A stretch of 11,869 bases of DNA, from contig QFOL01000110.1 of NCBI GenBank assembly GCA_003241215.1, positions 1 through 11,869 of the forward strand, written 5' to 3'. Positions 1 through 6,446 of the stretch are shown one piece after another (position 1 is the stretch's first letter; every line of letters begins with the position of its first letter). Under the pieces are notes generated by a model. The model was not told where the DNA came from and made no database searches. It saw only the letters and a program-made list of their open reading frames with translations. Source of the DNA: Agrobacterium fabrum (GTDB lineage: Bacteria > Pseudomonadota > Alphaproteobacteria > Rhizobiales > Rhizobiaceae). A program made the position numbers and the translations under genes.

Positions 1-7
1 GAAAGAC

Positions 8-1204
8 ATGACCGAGGATATCAGAAGCAGGATCGGCCTTCGCCCGGTCATCAACGTCTCGGGCACCATGACCTCGCTCGGCGCGTCGATTGTCGTTCCG
101 GAAGCGGTTCAGGCCATGGCGGCCATCCTGCCGCAATTTGTCGAGATCAACGATCTGCAGCGCAAGGCCAGCGCGGTGATATCGAGGCTGACGGGCGGTG
201 AGGCCGGTTTCGTCACCGCCTCCTGCTCATCGGGCATCAGCCTTGCGGTGGCGGGCGCCATTACCGGCAATAATCTGCTGGCCATCGAGAAGCTGCCTGA
301 TATCGCGCCTGAGAAGAACGAGGTTCTGGTGCAGATGGGCCATGTGGTGAGCTATGGCGCGCCGGTGGATCAGGCGATCCGCCTCGGCGGCGGCAAGGTG
401 GTGCTGATCGGGCAGGCGACATCGACCTATCGTTTCCATATGGAAAACGCCATCACCGAAAAGACGGCGGCGGCGGTCTATGTCGTCTCGCATCATGTGG
501 TGGATTACGGCCTGCTGCATCTTTCCGAATTCGTCGAGATCGCCCATGCCAAGGGCGTGCCTGTTATCGTCGATGCGGCTTCCGAATATGACCTGAAGCT
601 GTTTCTGGCGACGGGTGCGGATGTGGTGCTCTATTCCGGCCACAAGTTCCTCGGCGGCCCCACCTCGGGCATCGTCGCCGGCAAAAAGGAACTGGTGCGC
701 AACGCCTTCCTGCAGAATATGGGCATCGGCCGCGGCATGAAAGTCGGCAAGGAAAGCATCTATGGCGTCATGGCGGCGCTGGAAGCCTGGGAAAAGCGCG
801 ACCATGCCGGTATTCGCGAGCGCGAAACCGGCTACCTCAGCCTCTGGAAAAAGACGCTGGACGGACGCCCCGGTGTAACCGCGCTGATCGAGCCCGACCC
901 GACCAATAACCCGCTCGACCGGCTGCGCGTCATCATCGATGCCGAGGAAGCACATATCACCGCCTGGGACCTGACGACGGCGCTTGCCAGGGGCAATCCG
1001 CCGATCATTGTCCGCGACCACGAGGTGGAGCACCGCTATTTCTATCTCGACCCCTGCAACCTGCATCCCGGCCAGGAAACCATCGTTGCCTCCCGTCTGG
1101 CCGAGGAACTGGACAAGGCGCGCGCCTCCAACGAGGTGATCGCCACACCGTTCGAAGACCGCAGCCGTCACCGTTTCGACGGCATGCTGCGCTGGCCGGA
1201 CTAA
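8..1204 (+). CDS. SelA/DgaE-like PLP-dependent enzyme (aminotransferase class V fold)
   Basis: A 398-residue cytoplasmic protein of the SelA-like branch of fold-type I PLP enzymes, which includes D-glucosaminate-6-phosphate ammonia-lyase (DgaE). The N-terminal stretch [14 protein letters not shown] is the family opening. The motif [13 protein letters not shown] carries the expected Schiff-base lysine at Lys213. [12 protein letters not shown], about 20 residues earlier, supplies the aspartate that normally contacts the PLP pyridine nitrogen. True SelA is longer and has a tRNA-binding N-terminal domain, so selenocysteine synthesis is unlikely; an ammonia-lyase or a racemase/aldolase-like reaction on an amino compound is more probable. 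The ATG at position 8 has a purine-rich GAAAG just before it, but upstream context is cut off. It lies 197 bp upstream of a peptide ABC transporter ATPase on the same strand, which suggests catabolism of an imported amino compound. Substrate is not determined by sequence. Confidence 0.75.
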   Translation: MTEDIRSRIGLRPVINVSGTMTSLGASIVVPEAVQAMAAILPQFVEINDLQRKASAVISRLTGGEAGFVTASCSSGISLAVAGAITGNNLLAIEKLPDIAPEKNEVLVQMGHVVSYGAPVDQAIRLGGGKVVLIGQATSTYRFHMENAITEKTAAAVYVVSHHVVDYGLLHLSEFVEIAHAKGVPVIVDAASEYDLKLFLATGADVVLYSGHKFLGGPTSGIVAGKKELVRNAFLQNMGIGRGMKVGKESIYGVMAALEAWEKRDHAGIRERETGYLSLWKKTLDGRPGVTALIEPDPTNNPLDRLRVIIDAEEAHITAWDLTTALARGNPPIIVRDHEVEHRYFYLDPCNLHPGQETIVASRLAEELDKARASNEVIATPFEDRSRHRFDGMLRWPD

Positions 1205-1226
1205 ATGGAACGAGCGGGTGCCGCGT

Positions 1227-1352
1227 ATTTCTTCTCCCCGAGGGGGAGAAGGTCGCGGCAGCGGGATGAGGGGGCAAGGGTGCGGTCTATCGCTGGCGTT
1301 GCCCCCTCATCCGACCCTTCGGGCCACCTTCTCCCCGCCGGGGAGAAGAAAT
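1227..1352. repeat. RIME-like intergenic inverted repeat
   Basis: An imperfect long inverted repeat fills the gap between the PLP enzyme and the ABC ATPase. The left arm (1227-1277) and right arm (1299-1352) both contain ATTTCTTCTCCCC, a short internal palindrome (CTTCTCCCC..GGGGAGAAGG) and GGATGAGGGGGCAA, in opposite orientation, around a 21-bp centre. The middle of each arm has diverged. This design, two nested palindromes between genes, matches the Rhizobium-specific intergenic mosaic elements (RIME) as I know them; the exact subfamily cannot be assigned without a search. The transcript could fold into a strong hairpin that attenuates or stabilises mRNA between the two genes, but no T-tract follows, so it is not a standard terminator. 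Confidence 0.75.
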
Positions 1353-1401
1353 TTGCCGCAACGCCGTGCTTGAGTTGAAACATAAAAAGAAGGGAACGAT
1401 C

Positions 1402-3237
1402 ATGACCATGCCGCAGGCAGCACCGCTTGGTGCAGAAGATGCCGTGCTTTCCGTCTGCAATCTCACCACATCCTTTTTCGTGGATGGCGGCTGGAAGCCG
1501 GTGGTGCGTGATATTTCCTTCGATGTCGGACCAGGGGAGACGGTCGCGATCGTCGGCGAAAGCGGCTCGGGCAAGAGCGTTACCTCACTCTCGATCATGC
1601 GGTTGCTGGATCGGGAGAGCAGCAGGGTTCAGGGTGAAATTCTGCTCGGTGGCCGCAATCTCCTGTCCCTTTCCGAAGACGCCATGCGGCGGGTGCGGGG
1701 CAATGAGGTTGCGATGATCTTTCAGGAGCCGATGACCAGCCTCAATCCGCTCTTCACCATCGGCGACCAGATTTCCGAGGCCCTGCTGTGCCATCAGCCC
1801 ATGACCAAGGCGGAAGCGCGGGCGGAGACGATCCGCCTGCTCGAAAAGGTCCGCATTCCGTCTGCCGCCTCGCGTTTCGATGAATATCCGCACCGTTTTT
1901 CCGGTGGCATGCGTCAGCGCGTGATGATCGCCATGGCTCTTGCTTCAAAGCCGAAGTTGCTGATCGCCGACGAACCGACGACGGCGCTCGATGTGACGAT
2001 TCAGGGCCAGATTCTCGACCTCATCAAGACGCTGCAGGAAGAGGAGGGCACGTCGGTCCTCTTCATCACCCACGACATGGGCGTGGTGGCCGAAATCGCC
2101 GACCGCACCGTCGTCATGTATCGCGGCGAGCAGGTCGAAGTCGGCGCGACGGCCGATATCTTCCATCGCGGCAAACATCCCTATACGCGCGCACTTTTGT
2201 CCGCCGTTCCGGTTCTGGGGTCGATGAAGGGCGAGGAAAGACCGCTCCGTTTTCCGATCGTCAACACAACGACAGGGGAAACGCAGGAACCTGCGCGCCC
2301 GGCCGATACCGTCGATGCCAGCGCTCAGCCGGTTCTCAAGGTGGAGGGGCTGACCAAGCGCTTCGACATTCACTCTGGCCTTATGGGGCGGCTTAGCGGC
2401 CGGGTGCATGCGGTGGAGAATGTGTCCTTCGATTTGAGGGCCGGGGAGACATTGTCGCTGGTGGGCGAAAGCGGCTGCGGCAAGTCGACCACCGGACGCG
2501 CCATCATGCGGCTGATCGAGCCGAATGCCGGGTCAGTCGTGGTCAACGGCGAAAACATTCTCGCCCTCGACAAGACGGGCATGCGCGAAATGCGCAAGAC
2601 GGTTCAGATGATCTTTCAGGACCCTTTCGCCTCGCTCAATCCGCGCATGACGGTGGGTGCGGCGATTGCCGAACCTTTTCTGGAGCATCGCATGGGCAAC
2701 GCCCGCGAGGCGAAGGAGGTGGTGGCCGACATGCTGGAAAAGGTCGGCCTCTCGCCGGATATGGCTTCGCGTTACCCGCATGAATTTTCCGGCGGTCAGC
2801 GCCAGCGCATCTGCATTGCCCGCGCGCTGGCGCTCCAGCCCAAGGTGATTGTCGCCGATGAAAGCGTCTCGGCGCTGGATGTCTCGATCAAGGCGCAGGT
2901 CATCAACCTGATGCTGGATCTGCAGCAAAGCCTCGATCTTGCCTTCCTGTTCATATCCCATGACATGGCGGTGGTGGAGCGCGTCAGCCATCGGGTGGCG
3001 GTGATGTATCTTGGCGAGATCGTCGAAATCGGCCCACGCGCTGCTGTCTTCGGTAATCCGCAGCATGACTATACCCGCAAGCTGATGGCGGCCGTGCCGG
3101 TGCCGGACCCGGATCGCCGCAACACACGGCGGGGTGCCGCGAGTGACGAGCTGAAAAGCCCGATCCGCGCGGTCGATTATGTCGTCAAGCCGCGTGAATA
3201 TCGCGAGGTTTCACCCGGCCACCTCGTCGCCTGTTAA
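1402..3237 (+). CDS. Dipeptide/oligopeptide ABC transporter, fused double ATP-binding protein (DppD-DppF type)
   Basis: A 611-residue cytoplasmic protein with two complete ABC ATPase domains, the fused equivalent of DppD plus DppF (OppD/OppF). Domain 1 has Walker A GESGSGKS (52-59), signature FSGGMRQR (166-173), Walker B with Asp190-Glu191 and an H-loop His224. Domain 2 has Walker A GESGCGKS (355-362), signature FSGGQRQR (from 462) and Walker B ADESVSALD (Glu487). Each ends in the oligopeptide-type C-terminal motif (HPYTRALLSAVP; HDYTRKLMAAVP), which separates this family from other ABC ATPases. It should energise import of di/oligopeptides or related compounds through permeases not in this window. 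The start at 1402 is chosen because AGAAGGGA sits 6 bases before it; an upstream in-frame ATG at 1366 lies next to the repeat and lacks such a site. The 3' end overlaps the convergent GST gene by 27 bp. Confidence 0.93.
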   Translation: MTMPQAAPLGAEDAVLSVCNLTTSFFVDGGWKPVVRDISFDVGPGETVAIVGESGSGKSVTSLSIMRLLDRESSRVQGEILLGGRNLLSLSEDAMRRVRGNEVAMIFQEPMTSLNPLFTIGDQISEALLCHQPMTKAEARAETIRLLEKVRIPSAASRFDEYPHRFSGGMRQRVMIAMALASKPKLLIADEPTTALDVTIQGQILDLIKTLQEEEGTSVLFITHDMGVVAEIADRTVVMYRGEQVEVGATADIFHRGKHPYTRALLSAVPVLGSMKGEERPLRFPIVNTTTGETQEPARPADTVDASAQPVLKVEGLTKRFDIHSGLMGRLSGRVHAVENVSFDLRAGETLSLVGESGCGKSTTGRAIMRLIEPNAGSVVVNGENILALDKTGMREMRKTVQMIFQDPFASLNPRMTVGAAIAEPFLEHRMGNAREAKEVVADMLEKVGLSPDMASRYPHEFSGGQRQRICIARALALQPKVIVADESVSALDVSIKAQVINLMLDLQQSLDLAFLFISHDMAVVERVSHRVAVMYLGEIVEIGPRAAVFGNPQHDYTRKLMAAVPVPDPDRRNTRRGAASDELKSPIRAVDYVVKPREYREVSPGHLVAC

Positions 3238-3864
3238 AGCCCCGGTACGTCCGACGTTGCGAAGGGTACCGCGATAACCGCGCTTAAAACTTTCCCGCTG
3301 TCCAAGCTGGCGATACCACCGCTGTACCGCCGGAAAATCATCGAGATTGATCTTGTGGCGCGCGAAACGCGAGACCCATGGCCAGATGGCGATATCGGTG
3401 ATGGAAAAATCTCCCGTCACATATTCCCGCCCCGTTAAACGGTCGTTCAATGTCCGGTAGAGGCGCTCGACATCCGTCGCAAAACGCGTCTCGGCAAAGG
3501 GAGCTTCTCCGGCATGGTACGTCAGGAAATAATGGGCATAACCGAGTGTCGGGCCGAAATTGGCGGCCTGCCACATCAGCCATTCCGTGACGGCCAGCCG
3601 CTCGGTCGCGGAGGCGGGCAGAAGTCGCCCCGTCTTTTCGGCGAGATAGATGAGGATCGCGTTCGATTCCGTCAGGACGGTGCCGTTGTCATTGTCGATG
3701 ATTGCCGGAATTTTCGAGCCGGGATTGATGCGGATATAATCGGCCGCGAATTGCTCGCCTTTTTCGATGTCGACGGCGTGGCTGCGATAGGGCAGGCCGA
3801 GTTCTTCCAGCGCAACCGAGATTTTGAGGCCGTTCGGCGTGATCCAAGTGTAAAGGTCGATCAT
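3211..3864 (-). CDS. Glutathione S-transferase family protein (YfcG/Nu-class-like)
   Basis: A 217-residue soluble protein. The N-terminal thioredoxin-fold domain (about 1-80) opens MIDLYTWITPNGLKIS, contains KIPAIID with the cis-proline typical of GSTs, and LTESNAILIYLAEKTG with the glutathione-binding Glu-Ser. The alpha-helical domain (about 87-205) contains FSITDIAIWPWVSRF, the conserved GST C-terminal motif. With this start Thr9 and Asn11 fall where YfcG-type (Nu-class) enzymes place the residues that contact glutathione sulfur, which supports a disulfide-bond oxidoreductase or thiol-transfer role rather than a Tyr/Ser GST. The start codon is one base after the ArsR stop codon, so the pair is almost certainly co-transcribed; an in-frame ATG at 3885 would extend it by seven residues into the regulator gene. 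Physiological substrate unknown; co-regulation suggests a role alongside the divergent monooxygenase operon. Confidence 0.88.
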   Translation of the reverse strand: MIDLYTWITPNGLKISVALEELGLPYRSHAVDIEKGEQFAADYIRINPGSKIPAIIDNDNGTVLTESNAILIYLAEKTGRLLPASATERLAVTEWLMWQAANFGPTLGYAHYFLTYHAGEAPFAETRFATDVERLYRTLNDRLTGREYVTGDFSITDIAIWPWVSRFARHKINLDDFPAVQRWYRQLGQRESFKRGYRGTLRNVGRTGALTGDEVAG

Positions 3865-3865
3865 G

Positions 3866-4231
3866 TCAGTCGAACATCGCCTCATCCAGCGGCAAGGCGC
3901 GACGGCCTTTCTTGCCCGTCACATCGGAAAGGTCCTTGTAAAGATCGCGCAGGGTCAGAACCAGCTGGATAATGCGTGGGTCGGTGACACGATAGATCAC
4001 CGCCTTGCCTTCCCGCGTGCCTTCGATGATACCGGCGTCGCGCAATTCGGCAAGCTGCTGCGAAAGCGTTGGCTGCTGGATACCAAGTTCATATTCCAGT
4101 GCGGAAACGGACGCTTCCGTTTCCATGAGGTAACAGACAATGGCCAGGCGGTTGGCGTTGGCGACAAGCTTCAAAAGCTCGCTCGCTTCCACCACGCTGC
4201 GGCAGATGAGATTGGAAACCGGTTTCGTCAC
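3866..4231 (-). CDS. ArsR/SmtB-family winged-helix transcriptional regulator
   Basis: A 121-residue DNA-binding protein from a GTG start. The ArsR fold is clear: LLKLVANANRLAIVCYL (about 19-35), the recognition region VSALEYELGIQQPTLSQQL and LAELRDAGII, then a beta-wing with REGKAVIYRV. Arsenic or zinc site motifs (ELCVCDL, alpha-5 DxHxxH) are absent. The only cysteines are Cys10 and Cys33. Cys33, in IVCYL, sits where BigR/SqrR/YgaV persulfide sensors keep their first reactive cysteine, but the second cysteine of those sensors, near the C-terminal helix (here LRDLYKDL), is missing. GTG at 4231 is preferred because AGGGA lies 9 bases upstream; a TTG at 4279 would add 16 residues encoded by promoter-like AT-rich DNA. 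It is divergent from the SsuA-like operon and precedes the GST gene, so it is the probable local repressor of both. Confidence 0.85.
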   Translation of the reverse strand: MTKPVSNLICRSVVEASELLKLVANANRLAIVCYLMETEASVSALEYELGIQQPTLSQQLAELRDAGIIEGTREGKAVIYRVTDPRIIQLVLTLRDLYKDLSDVTGKKGRRALPLDEAMFD

Positions 4232-4252
4232 AACTACTGGTCCCTGTTTCAG

Positions 4253-4279
4253 ACTATAAAAAAGTAAATTGTATGGCAA
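4253..4279 (-). promoter_or_regulatory. Candidate promoter of the arsR-gst operon
   Basis: Read on the minus strand, TTGCCA (4279-4274) and TATAGT (4258-4253) each match the sigma-70 consensus hexamers at five of six positions, with a short 15-bp spacer. Transcription would start around 4246, just ahead of the ribosome-binding AGGGA of the regulator gene. The -10 hexamer lies almost entirely inside one of the two repeated 19-bp sequences, which would allow autorepression. Assigned by eye only; the short spacer lowers confidence. Confidence 0.35.
4254..4272 (+). promoter_or_regulatory. Candidate ArsR-type operator, copy 1
   Basis: The sequence CTATAAAAAAGTAAATTGT matches copy 2 at 4404-4422 in 17 of 19 positions, in the same orientation. 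It lies 23-41 bp upstream of the regulator's GTG and overlaps its candidate promoter. Both copies occur only in this divergent intergenic region, which is where the operators of an autoregulating ArsR-family repressor are expected. The core ATA-N6-TAA is close to the ATA-N6-TAT dyad of copy 2, in keeping with AT-rich ArsR sites. Confidence 0.5.
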
Positions 4280-4403
4280 TAAATTTCAATGGCTTGATGC
4301 AGGTCGTTTTTAGTCGGCTGCAGAATTTTTAAAATCTACAGGATTAATAGATTTCTCTTTCGCTTTCCGGCTGAGGATCGCCAAAACGTTCCTCGAAAAC
4401 ATT

Positions 4404-4422
4404 CTATAAAAAAGTATATTGA
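4404..4422 (+). promoter_or_regulatory. Candidate ArsR-type operator, copy 2
   Basis: The sequence CTATAAAAAAGTATATTGA lies 20 bp before the ATG of the SsuA-like gene and shares 17 of 19 bases with copy 1 at 4254-4272. It contains the dyad ATA-N6-TAT. Its position, immediately ahead of the ribosome-binding site GAGGTG (4432-4437), would let a bound repressor block initiation or early elongation of the plus-strand operon. No convincing -35/-10 pair was seen for that operon, though TATATT at 4415-4420 could serve as a -10. Confidence 0.5.
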
Positions 4423-4442
4423 TTGTGAAATGAGGTGTCGAC

Positions 4443-5294
4443 ATGAAAATCGGGGTCCATCCCAACAATCTGCATTTACGGCTCGCCCGGCTCTGGCCCG
4501 GTGCTTTCGGGGAATTCGATCCGCACTTCGTGCCCTATCGTGAGGGGCGCGATACGGCGACCCTTCTGGAAAAAGCCGAAATCCATTTCGGCGGCACCGG
4601 CTCGACGCCGCCCATTGAAGCGGATGCGCGCGGGCTTTCGGCGGTCTATATCGCCGCTTCCGCACCAAGGCCCGCCAATGGCGCAATCCTCGTGCGGCGC
4701 GACAGCCCGATCCGTTCCGCAGCTGATCTCGTGGGAAAGCGCATATCGCTGATCGACGGCTCTTTTCATACCTATCTTCTGGCGCGCAGCCTGGAAGGGG
4801 CGGGGCTCGGGCTTGCGGATGTCACCCGCATCGAAAGCGGCGACAGCGACAGCCTGCAAGACCTCGTGGAAGGCCGCGTTGATGCCTGGGTGACGATGTC
4901 GCCACGGCTGGAAAAGGCTCTGACCCATGCGGAGATCAGCCTTCTGGTCCGCTGCGGTTCAACCATTCCCAACCGCTCGCTGTTCTGGACACTGGCGCGT
5001 CACAATATAGCGCAGGAGACACGACAGGCGATTGCGGACGAACTGGACCGCGTCGGCCGCGCCGCCATGGCGGATATCGACAGGGCGGCGGCGCTGCTTG
5101 CCGCCGAACCGGGCAGTGAGGGTGATGCGGCATCGTGGGCGAAGGTGCTGCGCTCGCGCGATCTTTCCGTGGTGCCCGCCACTGAAAATATCCTTGCCGA
5201 ACAGCAGGAGGAGGCCGATACGCTTTACAGGCACGGCCATTTCTCTTTACCGGTTTTGACGGGTCAATCAGTCAGCACGGGAAGCGACCGATGA
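4443..5294 (+). CDS. SsuA-like (NMT1/sulfonate binding fold) protein without signal peptide
   Basis: A 283-residue protein matching the mature part of SsuA-type sulfonate-binding proteins. It starts directly at the first strand (MKIGVHPNNLHL), then FGGTGSTPPIEADARG (49-64), ILVRRDSPIRSAADLVGKRI with a following GSFHTYLLARSLEGAGL, VEGRVDAWVTMSP, and a C-terminal ASWAKVLRSRDLSV...ILAEQQEEADTLY. All of these have direct counterparts in SsuA. There is no hydrophobic signal sequence and no lipobox; GAGGTG five bases before the ATG supports this start, and the length equals mature SsuA. No ABC permease or ATPase for sulfonates is nearby. It may therefore act in the cytoplasm, for example as a ligand carrier, sensor or enzyme. 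The desulfinase DszB has the same fold, but its active-site cysteine region has no cysteine here. Its stop overlaps the start of the monooxygenase (ATGA), so the two are translationally coupled. Role uncertain. Confidence 0.75.
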   Translation: MKIGVHPNNLHLRLARLWPGAFGEFDPHFVPYREGRDTATLLEKAEIHFGGTGSTPPIEADARGLSAVYIAASAPRPANGAILVRRDSPIRSAADLVGKRISLIDGSFHTYLLARSLEGAGLGLADVTRIESGDSDSLQDLVEGRVDAWVTMSPRLEKALTHAEISLLVRCGSTIPNRSLFWTLARHNIAQETRQAIADELDRVGRAAMADIDRAAALLAAEPGSEGDAASWAKVLRSRDLSVVPATENILAEQQEEADTLYRHGHFSLPVLTGQSVSTGSDR

Positions 5295-6418
5295 ATGTTT
5301 TCTGGTACATGTGCGCGCCCGACGGCGCCTATCCCTGGCAGCCGGAAGGCTCCCGCAAGGTCGATCTCGGTTATTACAAGCAGCTGGCGCTGGCTTACGA
5401 TCAGCTGGGGTACACCGGTGCGCTGTTTGCCACCGGGGCGCATGACGTCTGGGTTCTGGCAGGTGCGCTGCTCTCCCATACCGAACGGCTGAAACTGCTG
5501 GTCGCCATCCATCCGGGCCTGATCGCGCCGACGCTGCTTGCCAAGATGGCGGCGACGCTTCAGGAGTTTTCGCGAGGCCGCCTGCTCATCAATGTCGTTT
5601 CCGGCGATGCCAAGATGCTCGGTGCTTACGGCATGACCATGCCGCATGACGAACGTTACGATATGGCGGATGAATATCTGCAGATCTGGCACCGGCTTTT
5701 TGCCGGCGAGACGGTGGATTTCAAGGGGCGGTATTTCCAGACGGACGGTGCAAAACTCGCTTTGCCGGTGGGGCAGGGCATAGAGCCGCCGCCTTTGTGG
5801 TTCGGCGGCTCCTCGGACAAGGCCATCGACGTTGCCGCCAAACATGTCGAGACCTATCTTTCATGGGGTGAAACCCCGGACCAGATCGGCGCGAAGGTCG
5901 ATCTGGTCAAGGCCCGCTCGGAAAAACTTGGCCGTGAGCTGGAATACGGCATCCGCCTTTATGTTATCGTGCGCGATACGGATGAAGAGGCCTGGGCCGC
6001 TGCGGCCGATCTCTACGGCCGCATGGATGCGGCTGCGATTGCCGCCAACCAGCGTTTTGTCGGCAAGACCGATTCCGTCGGCCAGCAGCGCATGACGGCG
6101 ATGCATGGCGGCCAGAAACCGGAAAACCTGCGCGATCTCGAAATCGCGCCCAATCTCTGGGCCGGCATCGGGCTTGTCCGTCCGGGTCCGGGAACGGCGA
6201 TTGTCGGTTCACCGGATACTGTCATCCGCACGCTGGAAGCCTATAAGAAGGCGGGCGTGAATACCTTTATCCTTTCCGGCATGCCATTGCTGGAAGAGGC
6301 TTTCCGCTTCGGCGAAAAGGTTCTGCCGCGTCTTGATGTATCGCGTGAGGTGTCAGCGGCAAAACAGTTCACCTGGTCGACTTTGTTCGACCGCGATCTC
6401 TCGGCCAAGGCCTCCTGA
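5291..6418 (+). CDS. SsuD-like LLM-class FMNH2-dependent monooxygenase
   Basis: A 375-residue cytoplasmic luciferase-like monooxygenase, close in length to alkanesulfonate monooxygenase SsuD (381). Matching blocks along the chain are MNVFWYM, YDQLGYTGALFATG (36-49), PTLLAKMAATLQEFSRGRLL, ERYDMADEYLQIW, PPLWFGGSSDKA, YLSWGETPDQI, YGIRLYVIVRDTDEEAW (219-235), TDSVGQQRM, PNLWAGIGLVRPGPGTAIVG and FILSGMPLLEEAFRFGE. Such enzymes use reduced flavin from a separate reductase and O2 to cleave a C-S bond or carry out a similar oxygenation; no reductase gene is in the window. Compared with E. coli SsuD as remembered, the Ser-Cys-Glu-Asp segment with Cys54 is shortened to Ala-His-Asp, His228 is Tyr224, and the Tyr of SGYP is Met331, while the Arg of GIRL (Arg222) is kept. 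Substrate probably differs from simple alkanesulfonates. The ribosome-binding GGGAAG lies in the preceding gene. Confidence 0.87.
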   Translation: MNVFWYMCAPDGAYPWQPEGSRKVDLGYYKQLALAYDQLGYTGALFATGAHDVWVLAGALLSHTERLKLLVAIHPGLIAPTLLAKMAATLQEFSRGRLLINVVSGDAKMLGAYGMTMPHDERYDMADEYLQIWHRLFAGETVDFKGRYFQTDGAKLALPVGQGIEPPPLWFGGSSDKAIDVAAKHVETYLSWGETPDQIGAKVDLVKARSEKLGRELEYGIRLYVIVRDTDEEAWAAAADLYGRMDAAAIAANQRFVGKTDSVGQQRMTAMHGGQKPENLRDLEIAPNLWAGIGLVRPGPGTAIVGSPDTVIRTLEAYKKAGVNTFILSGMPLLEEAFRFGEKVLPRLDVSREVSAAKQFTWSTLFDRDLSAKAS

Positions 6419-6446
6419 GCGTGGTGCGGGAGTGGAGAAGAAACAC

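Noticed and set aside
227..1171. Long open frame on the minus strand inside the PLP enzyme gene
   Set aside because: It is antisense to a gene with clear family motifs, shows no recognisable domain and is rich in residues expected from reversed GC-rich codons.
8..1204. True selenocysteine synthase SelA
   Set aside because: The N-terminal tRNA-binding domain of SelA is absent and no selB or selC is seen; the DgaE-like branch fits better.
4232..4279. TTG start extending the ArsR regulator by 16 residues
   Set aside because: The added codons lie in AT-rich DNA with the candidate promoter and operator, and a GTG with a good AGGGA ribosome-binding site follows at 4231.
4443..6418. Ordinary ssuEADCB alkanesulfonate operon
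   Set aside because: No SsuE reductase, no ABC permease or ATPase, the SsuA-like protein has no signal, and transport genes downstream are TRAP type.
6333..6446. Upstream ATG extending the TRAP permease by 38 residues
   Set aside because: It overlaps the monooxygenase gene in another frame and lacks a ribosome-binding site; ATG 6447 has GGAGAAG upstream.
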